Source of the DNA: an uncultured Bacteroidales bacterium
Lineage (GTDB): Bacteria > Bacteroidota > Bacteroidia > Bacteroidales > Paludibacteraceae
NCBI GenBank assembly: GCA_900320865.1
Contig: ONTT01000002.1
Span: forward strand, 1 to 64,000
DNA: 64,000 bases
Direction: 5' to 3'
Below, piece after piece: positions 25,643 to 35,773 of this stretch (position 1 is its first letter; each line of letters starts with the position of its first letter). The position numbers were made by a program, and so were the translations under genes. A model generated the notes under the pieces. That model worked only from the letters and a program-made list of their open reading frames with translations, did not search any database and was not told where the DNA came from.

Positions 25643-26881
25643 ATGAAAATTGCAGTAGCTGGAACGGGCTATGTGGGTCTAAGTATTGCTACCCTACTCG
25701 CCCAACATAATGAAGTAACGGCCGTAGATATTGTGCCGGAGAAAGTAGAGATGTTGAATCGTCGCCAGTCGCCTATTCAAGATGAGTACATCGAGAAATA
25801 TCTGGCGGAGAAAGACCTGCATCTTACTGCTACACTTGATGCCGAGTCCGCGTACAAAACTGCGGATTTTGTGGTCATTGCGGCTCCTACCAACTACGAC
25901 AGCCGACTCAATTACTTTGACACCAGTGCCGTGGAGAACGTCATTGAAACCGTTATGCGCGTCAATCCGAAGGCAATCATGGTCATTAAATCGACCATTC
26001 CTGTAGGCTATACGATGTCGGTGCGCAAGAAATACAATTGCGAGAATATCATCTTCTCGCCGGAGTTCTTGCGCGAAAGCAAAGCGCTCTATGATAACTT
26101 GTACCCGAGTCGTATCATTGTCGGTACAATCCTAGACAATCCTCGGATGTATGAGGCAGCTAAGACCTTTGCTCAATTGCTCCAAGAAGGTGCACTCAAA
26201 GAGAATATCGAGACGCGTATCATGGGTTTGACTGAAGCAGAAGCGGTTAAGTTGTTTGCCAACACCTACTTGGCACTTCGTGTAAGTTATTTCAATGAGC
26301 TGGACACCTATGCAGAGATGAAGGGGCTGAATACGCAAGATATCATTGATGGGGTTTGTTTGGATCCCCGCATCGGCACGCAATACAATAATCCGTCCTT
26401 CGGATACGGAGGTTACTGTTTGCCGAAAGACACCAAGCAGTTATTGGCCAACTATCAAGACGTGCCGGAAAACCTCATCGAAGCGATTGTCGAGTCCAAT
26501 CGTACACGTAAGGACTTTATTGCGGATCGCGTGCTGGCAAAAGCCGGATACTACGACTACTACCATCGTGGTGATTTTGATGCGAACCAAGAGAAGCATT
26601 GTACCATTGGTGTCTATCGTCTGACGATGAAAGCTAATAGCGATAACTTCCGTCAATCCTCCATCCAGGGTATCATGAAACGTGTCAAAGCCAAAGGTGC
26701 TACGGTCATTATTTACGAACCGACATTGGAGAATGGAAGTACGTTCTTCGGCAGCGAAGTGGTTAATAATTTGGCGGAGTTTAAACTTCGCAGCCAGGCT
26801 ATCATAGCAAATCGCTATGATACATGTTTGGACGATGTAAAAGAGAAAGTATACACGCGAGATATCTTCCGACGCGACTAA
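25643..26881 (+). CDS. ugd: UDP-sugar 6-dehydrogenase, Ugd/WbpA type
   Basis: A 412-residue NAD-dependent dehydrogenase oxidising a UDP-hexose to the uronic acid in two steps. It has [10 protein letters not shown] for [11 protein letters not shown], the catalytic cysteine in [10 protein letters not shown], and a full C-terminal UDP-binding domain. UDP-glucose is the default guess. The WlbA-like dehydrogenase at 62025 makes UDP-GlcNAc an alternative. One base separates it from the short family member upstream. Confidence 0.92.
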   Translation: MKIAVAGTGYVGLSIATLLAQHNEVTAVDIVPEKVEMLNRRQSPIQDEYIEKYLAEKDLHLTATLDAESAYKTADFVVIAAPTNYDSRLNYFDTSAVENVIETVMRVNPKAIMVIKSTIPVGYTMSVRKKYNCENIIFSPEFLRESKALYDNLYPSRIIVGTILDNPRMYEAAKTFAQLLQEGALKENIETRIMGLTEAEAVKLFANTYLALRVSYFNELDTYAEMKGLNTQDIIDGVCLDPRIGTQYNNPSFGYGGYCLPKDTKQLLANYQDVPENLIEAIVESNRTRKDFIADRVLAKAGYYDYYHRGDFDANQEKHCTIGVYRLTMKANSDNFRQSSIQGIMKRVKAKGATVIIYEPTLENGSTFFGSEVVNNLAEFKLRSQAIIANRYDTCLDDVKEKVYTRDIFRRD

Positions 26882-28249
26882 GTGGCAGAGAAAATCGAAA
26901 ATATCGGTAAGCGAGAGATCGCGTGGAGCTATGCCGGCACAGCGTTTATGATCGGTGCGGGGGTATTGCTGTTACCCTTTATCCTTCATAAGATGTCCCA
27001 AGAGACAGTAGGTGTTTGGAATATCTTCCAGACGATCACGTTTCTTGTTCTGTTGCTCGATTTTGGTTTTCGTCCTACCTTTGCACGAAATATCAGTTAT
27101 ATCTTCTCCGGTGTAAAAGCGCTGCAGAAAGAAGGAGTTGTACAAACTACTGCCGATGCCGAAGTGGACTATAGTCTGCTCAAAGGCACCTTGGCTGCTA
27201 TGCGTCGTTTCTATCGATGGATAGCTATAACCGTATTTGCCCTTCTGGCCACAGCAGGAACGGCTTATTTCTATTATATCCTGCAGAAATATACCGGAGA
27301 TAAGCAAGACGCGATGATAGCCTGGGTGTTGTTAATTGCCATCAACTGCTATAACCTGTACACGCTTTATTACGATGCGCTTCTGACCGGGAAAGGCTAT
27401 GTCAAGCGCTGCCAACAGATTAACATGTTGGGTCAGGCAGTGTATATTGGTTTAGCCATCGGACTTATCTATGCCGGTTTGGGACTAACTGCTATTGTGG
27501 CTTCGCAACTGGTTTCAACCATTATTCGACGTGTACTTACCTATCGCGTCTTTTTCACACCGGAACTGAAAGCCCATTTAGCGGTTGCTGATACGCAAGA
27601 TCCCAAACAGATACTTGGTGCCATCACTCCGAATGCCATCAAGATCGGCTTAACGCAATTAGGCGGATTCTTGGTGAACAAGTCCGCTATCTTAATAGGT
27701 TCGGCTTTCCTGACTTTGGAAGAAGTGGCATGTTATGGTATTACCTTGCAGGTGATGGATATCTTGGCGCGCTGCGGAACTGTATTCTATCAATCTTACC
27801 TGCCTAAGTTGGCACAATGCAGAGCCGAGAATGACATGAATGGGTTGAAACGCTATTACCTACTCTGCACTGGTAGCCTCTTATTGATTTTTGCAGTAGG
27901 CGGCTTGATGTGGATTTTCTTGGGAGACTGGGCTTTGGATTTGATTGGAAGTCAAACCCATTTCGTGCCAACAGCCATGCTGTGCGTCATGCTGCTGATA
28001 AGCACATTAGAGCACAACCATGCTGTTTCAGCCGGATTTATAATGGCGGATAATAAGATTCCATTCTTTATTCCGTCATTAGTGAGTGGCGCTGCTACTG
28101 TTTTGCTATTATGGCTATTCCTCAGTACGTTCCATTGGGGCATATGGGGATTGATTCTCGCACCGGGTATCGCCCAAATTGCCTACCAGAACTGGAAATG
28201 GCCGAGCGTAGTGATAAAAGAGTTAATGAGTGAAGGAATGAAGGAATGA
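26882..28249 (+). CDS. Polysaccharide flippase (Wzx/MATE-like)
   Basis: A 455-residue protein with about 12-14 membrane helices, of the oligosaccharide flippase superfamily that moves lipid-linked repeat units across the inner membrane. The likely start is a GTG directly after the ugd stop codon. The C-terminal residues MSEGMKE and the stop codon come from an 8-base repeat array that continues up to the start of the next gene. Confidence 0.9.
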   Translation: MAEKIENIGKREIAWSYAGTAFMIGAGVLLLPFILHKMSQETVGVWNIFQTITFLVLLLDFGFRPTFARNISYIFSGVKALQKEGVVQTTADAEVDYSLLKGTLAAMRRFYRWIAITVFALLATAGTAYFYYILQKYTGDKQDAMIAWVLLIAINCYNLYTLYYDALLTGKGYVKRCQQINMLGQAVYIGLAIGLIYAGLGLTAIVASQLVSTIIRRVLTYRVFFTPELKAHLAVADTQDPKQILGAITPNAIKIGLTQLGGFLVNKSAILIGSAFLTLEEVACYGITLQVMDILARCGTVFYQSYLPKLAQCRAENDMNGLKRYYLLCTGSLLLIFAVGGLMWIFLGDWALDLIGSQTHFVPTAMLCVMLLISTLEHNHAVSAGFIMADNKIPFFIPSLVSGAATVLLLWLFLSTFHWGIWGLILAPGIAQIAYQNWKWPSVVIKELMSEGMKE

Positions 28250-28279
28250 AGGAATGAAGGAATGAAGGAATGAAGGAAT
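28232..28279 (+). repeat. Six copies of GAAGGAAT across the flippase-glycosyltransferase junction
   Basis: Six perfect 8-base units. Each unit boundary makes AATGA, an ATG overlapping a TGA, so the array contains the flippase stop, several MKE-stop mini-frames, and the start codon of the next gene. Unit number not divisible by three changes frame. Confidence 0.93.
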
Positions 28280-29082
28280 TGTCTGTTATTATAGTAACCT
28301 ATAATTCGGAACCGGATATCTACGGATGTCTGGATGCGCTTTTTGCCCATAACGATATAGGCGATGCGTTGGAAATCATCGTGGTAGATAATAACAGCCG
28401 CGATTTTACGCACATGCGAGATGAGATTGCGCGGCTGTACGGCGAAAAAGTAATCGTGCTGAGCAACTCCAAAAACGGCGGTTACGGTCAGGGAAACAAC
28501 ATCGGCATCCGTCATGCGACATCACCTGTTATCATGATCATGAATCCGGATGTGAGAATCATACAAATCTCGCTGAAAGACATTGTGGCACAATACAAAG
28601 AAGACGCAAATCTGGCGCTATTAGGATTCAAACAAATCGTCAACATGTCCGGCAAACGCGGTACATCTTTCTCGCTCCTAAATCATTATCCAGGTTTCGT
28701 GCGACTAGTAGGAGGCGTATTGGCAAACAGACTGGATTGTTTCTGCTGGAAGCACATGTATTTCTGCGGCGCGTGTTTTTGCGTGCGCAAAGCAATGTTT
28801 GAAGAAGCAGGACTATTCGACGAACATATATTCCTGTATGGCGAAGAGAATGACATTCATTATCGGATACATACCTCTTGTCCTCAAGCGCACGATCTAT
28901 ATCGGAAAAAGAGTATATACCTGCATCCAACAGAAGACCGTCCTTATTCAGAGAAAGCCGTACAAATGCGCATTCAATCCAACGAATATGTGATGCAACA
29001 ACAAGGACGCGCAAAAGGCACCTATATCCGCAGCGAGGAAGAGAGAGTCACATGGGGGAAAAGATTATTCGGAAATGCTTGA
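28270..29082 (+). CDS. Glycosyltransferase family 2 (rhamnosyltransferase-like)
   Basis: A 270-residue GT-A fold transferase. The N-terminal IIVTYNSEPDIYGCLDALF, the nucleotide-binding IIVVDNNSRD, a DXD-like MNPDVR, and a C-terminal acceptor loop GLFDEHIFLYGEENDIHYR are typical of WbbL-like enzymes. Its ATG lies in the last unit of the 8-base array. It overlaps the polymerase gene by eight bases. Confidence 0.92.
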   Translation: MKELSVIIVTYNSEPDIYGCLDALFAHNDIGDALEIIVVDNNSRDFTHMRDEIARLYGEKVIVLSNSKNGGYGQGNNIGIRHATSPVIMIMNPDVRIIQISLKDIVAQYKEDANLALLGFKQIVNMSGKRGTSFSLLNHYPGFVRLVGGVLANRLDCFCWKHMYFCGACFCVRKAMFEEAGLFDEHIFLYGEENDIHYRIHTSCPQAHDLYRKKSIYLHPTEDRPYSEKAVQMRIQSNEYVMQQQGRAKGTYIRSEEERVTWGKRLFGNA

Positions 29083-30322
29083 TAGAGAACGCATCATAGA
29101 ACGCTTGCAATGGCTGATATTGCTGTTGTTATTTGCTTACGACGGGTTCACGTACCTGCCAGAAGAGAGTAATTTCGCTCTAATAAAGAGCGCATATTAT
29201 GTATTGATTTTCATTGCGTTCCTTTTTATTATTACCTTGCAGATGCGTTCAGGAAAAGTGGAGTTCCGGCGCATAGGAAACCTTTCTTTTCTCATACAAC
29301 TGTTCATCTGGCTATATTTCTTGCGGGTATATTATGATTTCATGATTACAGGCGTAAAACAAGAGATAGTGACCAATCCTTTTGCTGCAGTATTCCTATA
29401 TGCCAATGCGGCTATTGTGCCATTCTACGGGTTCGCTTTCTTCCGTTGGGAAGGAATGGATTTGCGCAAACTGAATACAGCTTTACTATTCATTTTTCTG
29501 GCAATGGGAATGGTCAGTTTGTCCTATATTGTGACCGGTAAAGCATTGGAATACATCGGCGCTGATGGTCGTTTTATGGGAAACGAGTCAATGGACACGA
29601 TTGCCTTCGGCCATTTGGGCACCACCATTACAATCTTGGCACTGTCTTTGTTCTATCAGCGCGACATCCGGCTATGGCATAAACTGGTAAGCGCTTTTGC
29701 TATCGTTGTAGGTTTGTTCGTATCCATAGCAGCCGGTTCCCGCGGAGCTCTTGTTGCCCTCATTGTTTGCTTTATTGCCTATTTGTACATGAACGGGCAC
29801 AAGATGAAAATCCTCATCGGATTGCCTGTCTTAGCAGGATTATTTATATTGCTTCTGCCTATATTGAATGACATATTGATCTCTTATGACAACCAGGCTT
29901 TGGACCGCTTGTACAACTCCATCTATGATCCTAACAGCATGGAGGCGGGAGTTACCAGCGGACGCAATATACTATACAAACATGCTTTCGAGAATATATT
30001 GGATAACCCATTTACAGGCTCTTCCTTATTTATAAAAGGCGAGTACGTGCATAATAGTATTTTGGAGTCTTTCTTAGGCTTGGGGTTTTTCGGAGGACTT
30101 CTCTATTTGGTCATTATTGTATATGTGCTTATTATTGCCTTTAAAATGGCAGAGAAAGACAAAAAATATCTTTTTGTGTCCTTGTTGTTCATTCAATATC
30201 TGATCTATAGCCTGTTCTCAAGAACGCTGAGTATGTTGCCTATATTCTGGCTGTCTATGTATTTGGTTATCTATCTAAATGCTACAGAAAATGAAAGTGT
30301 CTGTGATCATACCTTGCTATAA
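29075..30322 (+). CDS. O-antigen polymerase/ligase-like membrane protein (Wzy)
   Basis: A 415-residue protein with about 10-12 membrane helices and a large periplasmic loop (LDRLYNSIYDPNSMEAGVTS...NPFTGSSLF), the pattern of Wzy polymerases and WaaL ligases. The flippase and initiating transferase genes favour a Wzy role. It overlaps the genes on both sides. Confidence 0.85.
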   Translation: MLDRERIIERLQWLILLLLFAYDGFTYLPEESNFALIKSAYYVLIFIAFLFIITLQMRSGKVEFRRIGNLSFLIQLFIWLYFLRVYYDFMITGVKQEIVTNPFAAVFLYANAAIVPFYGFAFFRWEGMDLRKLNTALLFIFLAMGMVSLSYIVTGKALEYIGADGRFMGNESMDTIAFGHLGTTITILALSLFYQRDIRLWHKLVSAFAIVVGLFVSIAAGSRGALVALIVCFIAYLYMNGHKMKILIGLPVLAGLFILLLPILNDILISYDNQALDRLYNSIYDPNSMEAGVTSGRNILYKHAFENILDNPFTGSSLFIKGEYVHNSILESFLGLGFFGGLLYLVIIVYVLIIAFKMAEKDKKYLFVSLLFIQYLIYSLFSRTLSMLPIFWLSMYLVIYLNATENESVCDHTLL

Positions 30323-31190
30323 CCAGGCGAAGTTCTTGCCCAAAGCCATCGCCTCTCTTCAGGCCCAAACGCTTGAAGAATGGGAGTGCATTGTGGTGGA
30401 CGATGGATCTACCGACAACACGGCAGAAGTGGTCTCCAACATCTCCCTTCGCGAACCGCGTGTACGCTTCCTGCAAAAGGCCAACGGAGGTAGTGCCAGT
30501 GCACGGGATATGGGATTACAACAGGCACAAGGAGAATATATCCAATTCCTGGATGCCGATGATATCATCGCACCGGAAAAACTGGAAAGCCAAATAGAGC
30601 GGATGGAGCGTGAAGGAGCAGATATAAGCTATACGGCATTTTGTTCAGAGAACCGCCAAGGTGAGCGCACCAAACTGCGTGCTGTACAACTGAATGCTTA
30701 CAAGATATATGTGCTCTGGGGACTTGGAGCCTCTGTGCCTATCCATAGTTTCCTCTATCGTACGGAGTTTATTAGGCGAAATGCTTTGGTGTTCCAAAGT
30801 GCATGCCGTTTTCGCGAAGACTGGGGATGGCACATGAAGTGCTTTGACGTTCATCCGACAGTAAGTGCCCTACTCGACTATTGCGGGGCGATTTATATGC
30901 AAAACGAAAACGGCAAAACAGGTTCCTATATCCGCATGCAGGAAGGGAACTTCACCTTTATGGCGCATATGACGAAGCAACTCAAAGGTTGGAATACGAT
31001 CCGCTGGGCTTTTCGAATTTCTGAAGAACTATGGATCTGGCTGCTGCGAATGCTGAAATATAGGAGTACTCAAATAGCTAAGACTATAGTGATTTTACCG
31101 GTAGTATGGACGATAGGATCCTTCCTGTTAATGCCGATATCCTTTTGGTGGATATTGATTTATTTTATTAAAACCTATATAGCGAAATGA
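30291..31190 (+). CDS. Glycosyltransferase family 2
   Basis: About 299 residues from the second ATG (MKVSVIIPCYNQAKFLPKAI), which fits the family start; an ATG at 30279 would add four residues. It has VVDDGSTDNTAEV and the DXD motif in FLDADDI. A hydrophobic C-terminus (about 245-299) may bind it to the membrane. Overlaps the polymerase gene by 32 bases and the next gene by four. Confidence 0.9.
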   Translation: MKVSVIIPCYNQAKFLPKAIASLQAQTLEEWECIVVDDGSTDNTAEVVSNISLREPRVRFLQKANGGSASARDMGLQQAQGEYIQFLDADDIIAPEKLESQIERMEREGADISYTAFCSENRQGERTKLRAVQLNAYKIYVLWGLGASVPIHSFLYRTEFIRRNALVFQSACRFREDWGWHMKCFDVHPTVSALLDYCGAIYMQNENGKTGSYIRMQEGNFTFMAHMTKQLKGWNTIRWAFRISEELWIWLLRMLKYRSTQIAKTIVILPVVWTIGSFLLMPISFWWILIYFIKTYIAK

Positions 31191-31921
31191 AGAAATACCT
31201 ACTCATAGCGGTTACATATCATTCCGATGAAGCACTCCAGACCTTTATGGAGTCGGTTCGTTGTGCCGCTGAGCGGGTAAAAGGCCAATTACAGGTTGAT
31301 ATCGAGGTTGCCGATAACGGTGAAGAAAACTTAGGCTACTTAGGCGGAGCACTACCCATATATAATGCCAAAGCGCAAGGCTATGACTTCGTATCAATAT
31401 CTAATGTAGATTTGGAACTTAAACCGGATTTTTTTGAGCAATTATTGAATGTTGATAGCACGCATATAGGTTGGTTAGCTCCGGATATCTATACGGATAA
31501 GATAAGTCGTCACGAGAATCCATATATGCTATCGCAACCAACAAAGCGCAAGTTCCGGGTCTGGAATATCATTTACAGTTGCACGTTGATGTATCGACTT
31601 TACCATGCATTGTATATGCTAAAGAGTAAAAAAGCTAAAGTCTATCCTTCCTGTGAGATATATGCCGGACATGGATCTTTTATACTGTTTACGAACCACT
31701 TTGTCTCCAAATATCCGGAACTGCATTTCCCCGGCTTTATGTACGGAGAAGAAATCTATTTCGCTGAATTGGTACGTGCTGTACAACTAAAAACAAAATA
31801 TGACCCTACTCTGCAAATTGCTAATGTTGGCAATATCAGTACGGGTTTAATTAACCAAACGCAGAAATCTAAATGGAGTAAAGAGAGTTTACATGCCCTC
31901 TATACCACCTATTTTAAATAA
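31187..31921 (+). CDS. Glycosyltransferase family 2-like protein
   Basis: A 244-residue protein starting LLIAVTYHSDEALQTFMESV, with DIEVADNGEENLG and SISNVDLELKPDFF in place of the usual nucleotide-binding and DXD motifs, and an acceptor-side GFMYGEEIYFAELVR. Its distant sequence suggests a specialised linkage. Overlaps its neighbours by four and one bases. Confidence 0.82.
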   Translation: MKKYLLIAVTYHSDEALQTFMESVRCAAERVKGQLQVDIEVADNGEENLGYLGGALPIYNAKAQGYDFVSISNVDLELKPDFFEQLLNVDSTHIGWLAPDIYTDKISRHENPYMLSQPTKRKFRVWNIIYSCTLMYRLYHALYMLKSKKAKVYPSCEIYAGHGSFILFTNHFVSKYPELHFPGFMYGEEIYFAELVRAVQLKTKYDPTLQIANVGNISTGLINQTQKSKWSKESLHALYTTYFK

Positions 31922-32688
31922 TGGAACTCGTTAGTATCATAATGCCTGCGTATAACTGCGAGCGATTTATTGCAAAATCAATCGACAGTGTGCTAGCCCA
32001 GACCTATACCAACTGGGAGTTACTCATCGTGGATGATTGTTCGACGGATAGCACGGCTGATATAGTACGTTCCTACTCCGATGTACGTATTCATTATATG
32101 TGCAATGAACAACATAAAGGAGCGGCATTAACGAGAAACAGAGCTTTGCGCAAAGCTAAAGGACGGTATATCGCTTTCCTTGATAGTGATGATCTGTGGT
32201 CTCCGGAGAAACTTGAGAAACAAATCGTCTTTATGCAACAGAATGACTACGCGTTCACCTATCATTCATACGCAGAGATAGATGAAGATGATCAACCTAC
32301 AGGTGTTCTTGTAGCGGGGCCGAAACGTATAACCCACAAAGGAATGCAAGCTTTCTGCTGGCCCGGATGTCTGACCGTAATGTATGATACCGCTATCGTT
32401 GGACTCATACAAATTGAGGACATACAAAAGAATAATGACTACGCTATGTGGTTACAAGTCAGCAAAAAGTCGGATTGTTATTTATTGGAAGAGAACTTAG
32501 CCCTGTATCGTCGCGGTAGAAACGGATCGATTAGTAACCATAGCATAGCAACCTTAATTAAATGGCACTATAAACTATGGCTTTGTGGTGAGAAGAAAAA
32601 TGGGATAGTTGCTTTTTATTATACCGGTTTAAACCTGGTATGTGGAATGTACAAGAAATTGAAATATGTTAAACGGAACAGGAAATGA
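31921..32688 (+). CDS. Glycosyltransferase family 2
   Basis: A 255-residue transferase with VSIIMPAYNCERFIAKSIDS, LLIVDDCSTDSTADIV and the DXD motif FLDSDDLWSPEKLEKQ, close to the TuaG/WcaA group. Its ATG overlaps the upstream stop (TAATG), and its end overlaps the next gene by four bases. Confidence 0.92.
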   Translation: MELVSIIMPAYNCERFIAKSIDSVLAQTYTNWELLIVDDCSTDSTADIVRSYSDVRIHYMCNEQHKGAALTRNRALRKAKGRYIAFLDSDDLWSPEKLEKQIVFMQQNDYAFTYHSYAEIDEDDQPTGVLVAGPKRITHKGMQAFCWPGCLTVMYDTAIVGLIQIEDIQKNNDYAMWLQVSKKSDCYLLEENLALYRRGRNGSISNHSIATLIKWHYKLWLCGEKKNGIVAFYYTGLNLVCGMYKKLKYVKRNRK

Positions 32689-33293
32689 TGCTTAAATGGC
32701 TTTTCGATAGATTAATGGCCTTCTTTGGCCTGTTGTTCCTATGGCCGGTATTGCTGGTTGTGGCGATACTGATCAAGATCAACATGTCGGGACCGGTGCT
32801 GTTTGTGCAACAGCGCGTAGGAAAAGACGGCAAACTGTTTAACTGCCATAAGTTCCGCTCTATGTCCATAGGACATAACGGCAGCAGCATCAGCGTAGCC
32901 GGAGAAAGTCGTATTACACCGCTCGGCGCCAAACTACGCAAATACAAACTCGACGAACTGCCCGAACTATGGGATGTACTCATTGGCAATATGTCCTTTG
33001 TAGGGCCTCGTCCCGATGTACCCGGTTATGCAGACAAACTGCAAGGAGAAGACCGGATCATCTTAACGCTTCGACCAGGTATTACAGGACCGGCTACACT
33101 CAAATATCGCAATGAAGAAGAACTGTTAGCGCAGGTGAAGAACCCGCAACAATATAATGACGAAGTCATCTATCCGGATAAAGTGCGTCTGAATCGCTAC
33201 TATGCGGAGCATTATTCGTTTATCGAAGATATAAAGATGATTTTTTGTACCGTATTAGGTAAACACATACAATACAATAACGAGATAATTTAA
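32685..33293 (+). CDS. Initiating sugar-phosphate transferase (PglC/WbaP family)
   Basis: A 202-residue monotopic phosphoglycosyl transferase that places the first sugar phosphate on undecaprenyl phosphate. One N-terminal hydrophobic hairpin (LMAFFGLLFLWPVLLVVAIL) is followed by FVQQRVGKDGKLF, KFRSM, KLDELPELWDVLIGNMSFVG with the catalytic Asp-Glu pair, and GPRPDVPGY. The small PglC-like size without the WbaP N-terminal domain suggests an amino-deoxy sugar substrate, consistent with the aminotransferase next door. Confidence 0.93.
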   Translation: MMLKWLFDRLMAFFGLLFLWPVLLVVAILIKINMSGPVLFVQQRVGKDGKLFNCHKFRSMSIGHNGSSISVAGESRITPLGAKLRKYKLDELPELWDVLIGNMSFVGPRPDVPGYADKLQGEDRIILTLRPGITGPATLKYRNEEELLAQVKNPQQYNDEVIYPDKVRLNRYYAEHYSFIEDIKMIFCTVLGKHIQYNNEII

Positions 33294-33304
33294 TAGAAGG
33301 AACA

Positions 33305-34543
33305 ATGATTTATCTCTGTTTGGCTCATATGTCCGAAGCAGGACTTGAGCAGAAATACATCAAAGAAGCCTTTGACACCAATTGGGTAGTTCCTTTGGGA
33401 CCGAATGTCAATGCGTTTGAAAAGGACCTGGAGCAGTTTGTAGGGGAAGGAAAACAGGTGGTTGCTTTGTCTTCCGGCACAGCAGCAGTTCATTTAGCCT
33501 TGATAGCCTGCGGCGTGAAACCCGGAGACGAAATATGTGTGCAGTCGTTCACATTCTGCGCCAGTTCCCATCCTATTACCTATTTGGGTGCTACACCGGT
33601 GTTTATTGACTCAGAGAAGGATACCTGGAATATGGATCCGGAATTGCTGGAACATGCTATTCTGGACCGCAAGGCCAAAACGGGTAAGTATCCCAAAGCC
33701 ATCATCCCTGTTGCTCTATACGGCATGCCGTATAACATAGCGCGTATTATGGAAATCGCTGACAAATACGGTATTCCGGTCATTGAAGATGCGGCAGAAG
33801 GTATGGGTAGCCGCTATAAAGGACAAGTATTAGGTACGTTTGGTCAATACGGTGTGCTCTCGTTTAACGGCAATAAGATGATTACCACGAGCGGAGGAGG
33901 TGCCTTAATATGCGCCAATGAGGCAGATAAAAACAAAATTATGTGGTATGCTACGCAAGCTCGTGAGGCCTATCCGTATTACCAACACGAACAGATCGGT
34001 TATAACTATCGTCTATCCAATATATGCGCCGGAATAGGTCGCGGACAAATGACGATAGTAAACAATCATATTGCGCATCATAAGCATATACAAGCGCTGT
34101 ACGCGCAGTTACTGAAAGCTATTCCGGGTATTCAGTTACACGAAGCGCCGAATGCAGAATACGATGCGAACTACTGGCTTTGCACTATTACCTTAGATCC
34201 GTCTCTGCGAATTGAGGGGCAAGAGAACGCGTATAAAGAGACCGTTAAATCAGCCGTAGGCGGAGCTGCAGGAGTGATTCATCAGGTGGATAGCCCTACA
34301 ACGGATTGTCAGCCGAATGACAACGTAGAAGCCCTGCGTGTGTATCTGTTGGCGCATCAGATTGAAGCCCGTCCATTGTGGAAACCGATGCATAAACAGC
34401 CGGTTTATGCGCAAAGTCCGGCATATGTTAACGGGGTGAGTGAAGCCATCTTCAAGGTAGGTATGTGTTTACCGAGCGGACCTATGGTCAGCGATGAAGA
34501 TGTGCGTTATATTGTAGAAACGATTAAAAAAGCAATCCTATAA
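33305..34543 (+). CDS. DegT/DnrJ/EryC1/StrS sugar aminotransferase
   Basis: A 412-residue PLP-dependent aminotransferase making amino sugars. PLP contacts are seen in LSSGTAAVHLAL and PVIEDAAEG, and the Schiff-base lysine in FNGNKMITTSGGG. It resembles PglE/PseC-type enzymes acting on UDP-4-keto sugars; C3 aminotransferases of the WbpE type are related, and context cannot separate them. Last gene of this polysaccharide block, 11 bases after the initiating transferase and three bases before serB. Confidence 0.92.
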   Translation: MIYLCLAHMSEAGLEQKYIKEAFDTNWVVPLGPNVNAFEKDLEQFVGEGKQVVALSSGTAAVHLALIACGVKPGDEICVQSFTFCASSHPITYLGATPVFIDSEKDTWNMDPELLEHAILDRKAKTGKYPKAIIPVALYGMPYNIARIMEIADKYGIPVIEDAAEGMGSRYKGQVLGTFGQYGVLSFNGNKMITTSGGGALICANEADKNKIMWYATQAREAYPYYQHEQIGYNYRLSNICAGIGRGQMTIVNNHIAHHKHIQALYAQLLKAIPGIQLHEAPNAEYDANYWLCTITLDPSLRIEGQENAYKETVKSAVGGAAGVIHQVDSPTTDCQPNDNVEALRVYLLAHQIEARPLWKPMHKQPVYAQSPAYVNGVSEAIFKVGMCLPSGPMVSDEDVRYIVETIKKAIL

Positions 34544-34546
34544 GAT

Positions 34547-35773
34547 ATGGAGCGAGAATTTATATTGATTAACATCATCGGTTTTGATAAACCGGGTGTG
34601 ACATCGGCCGTGACAGAAGTGCTCGGCAAGTACGGAGCGTATGTGCAAGATATCGGTCAGTCGAACTTGCATCACCAACTCAACCTCAGTATCCTCATTC
34701 GTGTGGACGATGCCTCCAAGAGCGGAGATATGATCAAAGAAGTACTCTTCTGTTGTTCGAAATTAGAGATGATCGTGCGCTTTACGCCGCTGAGTGAAGA
34801 GGAATACGCTGCATGGGTAGGTCGTCAGGAACAGGAACGTTACGTAGTAACGCTGTTGGCGCGTGAACTGAACGCCCGTCATATTGCCCGTGTCACTGCT
34901 TTGCTGGCCGGAAGACAACTGAATATCGATAATATTCTGCGTCTGAGTGATCGTCCGAGCGTAGAAATCCCTGTGGAGAAACGTCATTCGTGTATCGAGT
35001 TCTGGTTGCGAGGTAACCTACCCGACCGCGAAGCGCTACAACGTGAACTGATGGAGGTTTCTCGAGAAGAAGGTATCGATATCTCATTCCAACGTGATGA
35101 TATGTACCGCCGCAATAGACGCCTCATCTGCGTTGATATGGATTCTACGTTCATCCAGACGGAAGTCATTGACGAATTGGCTGAACGTGCCGGTGTGGGC
35201 GAACAGGTGAAAGCGATCACGCTCTCTGCCATGCGCGGTGAGATCGATTTCAAAGAGAGTTTCCGTCGCCGTTGTGAGTTACTGAAAGGTCTGGACGTGA
35301 GTGCCAAACAAGATATCATTGACCACCTGCCTATTACGGAAGGAGCCGATCGTCTGTTCAGCATCCTCAAGAAATGCGGCTTTAAGATCGCTATTCTATC
35401 CGGTGGATTTACGTTTGTGGGCAAATACCTGCAGCAGCGCTTTGGTGTGGATTACGTCTATGCCAATGAATTGGAAGAAGAGAACGGTAAGTTCACAGGA
35501 CGTTATATTGGCGATGTAGTCGATGCAAAGCGCAAGGCGGAGTTACTGGAACTGATCGCGCAGGTGGAACATATCGAATTGGCGCAAGTGATCGCCGTAG
35601 GCGATGGAGCGAATGACCTGAATATGTTAGGGAAAGCCGGTTTAGGTATAGCCTTCCATGCGAAACCCAAAGTGAAGGAAAGTGCACAGCAGGCGATCTC
35701 TACCGTCGGTCTGGATGGTATCTTGTATTTCCTGGGCTTCAAGGACTCGTTCCTCAAAGAATATCAAAACTGA
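34547..35773 (+). CDS. serB: Phosphoserine phosphatase SerB with N-terminal ACT domains
   Basis: Final step of serine synthesis. A 408-residue protein with two ACT-like regulatory domains (about 1-85 and 98-180) and a HAD phosphatase domain: VDMDSTFIQTEVIDELAERAG (nucleophile Asp near 198), ILSGGFT and VGDGANDLNML. The stop codon is inside the first copy of a 41-base direct repeat. Its three-base distance to the aminotransferase suggests read-through from the polysaccharide operon. Confidence 0.95.
   Translation: MEREFILINIIGFDKPGVTSAVTEVLGKYGAYVQDIGQSNLHHQLNLSILIRVDDASKSGDMIKEVLFCCSKLEMIVRFTPLSEEEYAAWVGRQEQERYVVTLLARELNARHIARVTALLAGRQLNIDNILRLSDRPSVEIPVEKRHSCIEFWLRGNLPDREALQRELMEVSREEGIDISFQRDDMYRRNRRLICVDMDSTFIQTEVIDELAERAGVGEQVKAITLSAMRGEIDFKESFRRRCELLKGLDVSAKQDIIDHLPITEGADRLFSILKKCGFKIAILSGGFTFVGKYLQQRFGVDYVYANELEEENGKFTGRYIGDVVDAKRKAELLELIAQVEHIELAQVIAVGDGANDLNMLGKAGLGIAFHAKPKVKESAQQAISTVGLDGILYFLGFKDSFLKEYQN

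Noticed and set aside
28232..28279. CRISPR array
   Set aside because: Units are 8 bases without spacers, and no cas genes are present; no other CRISPR-like array was seen in the window.
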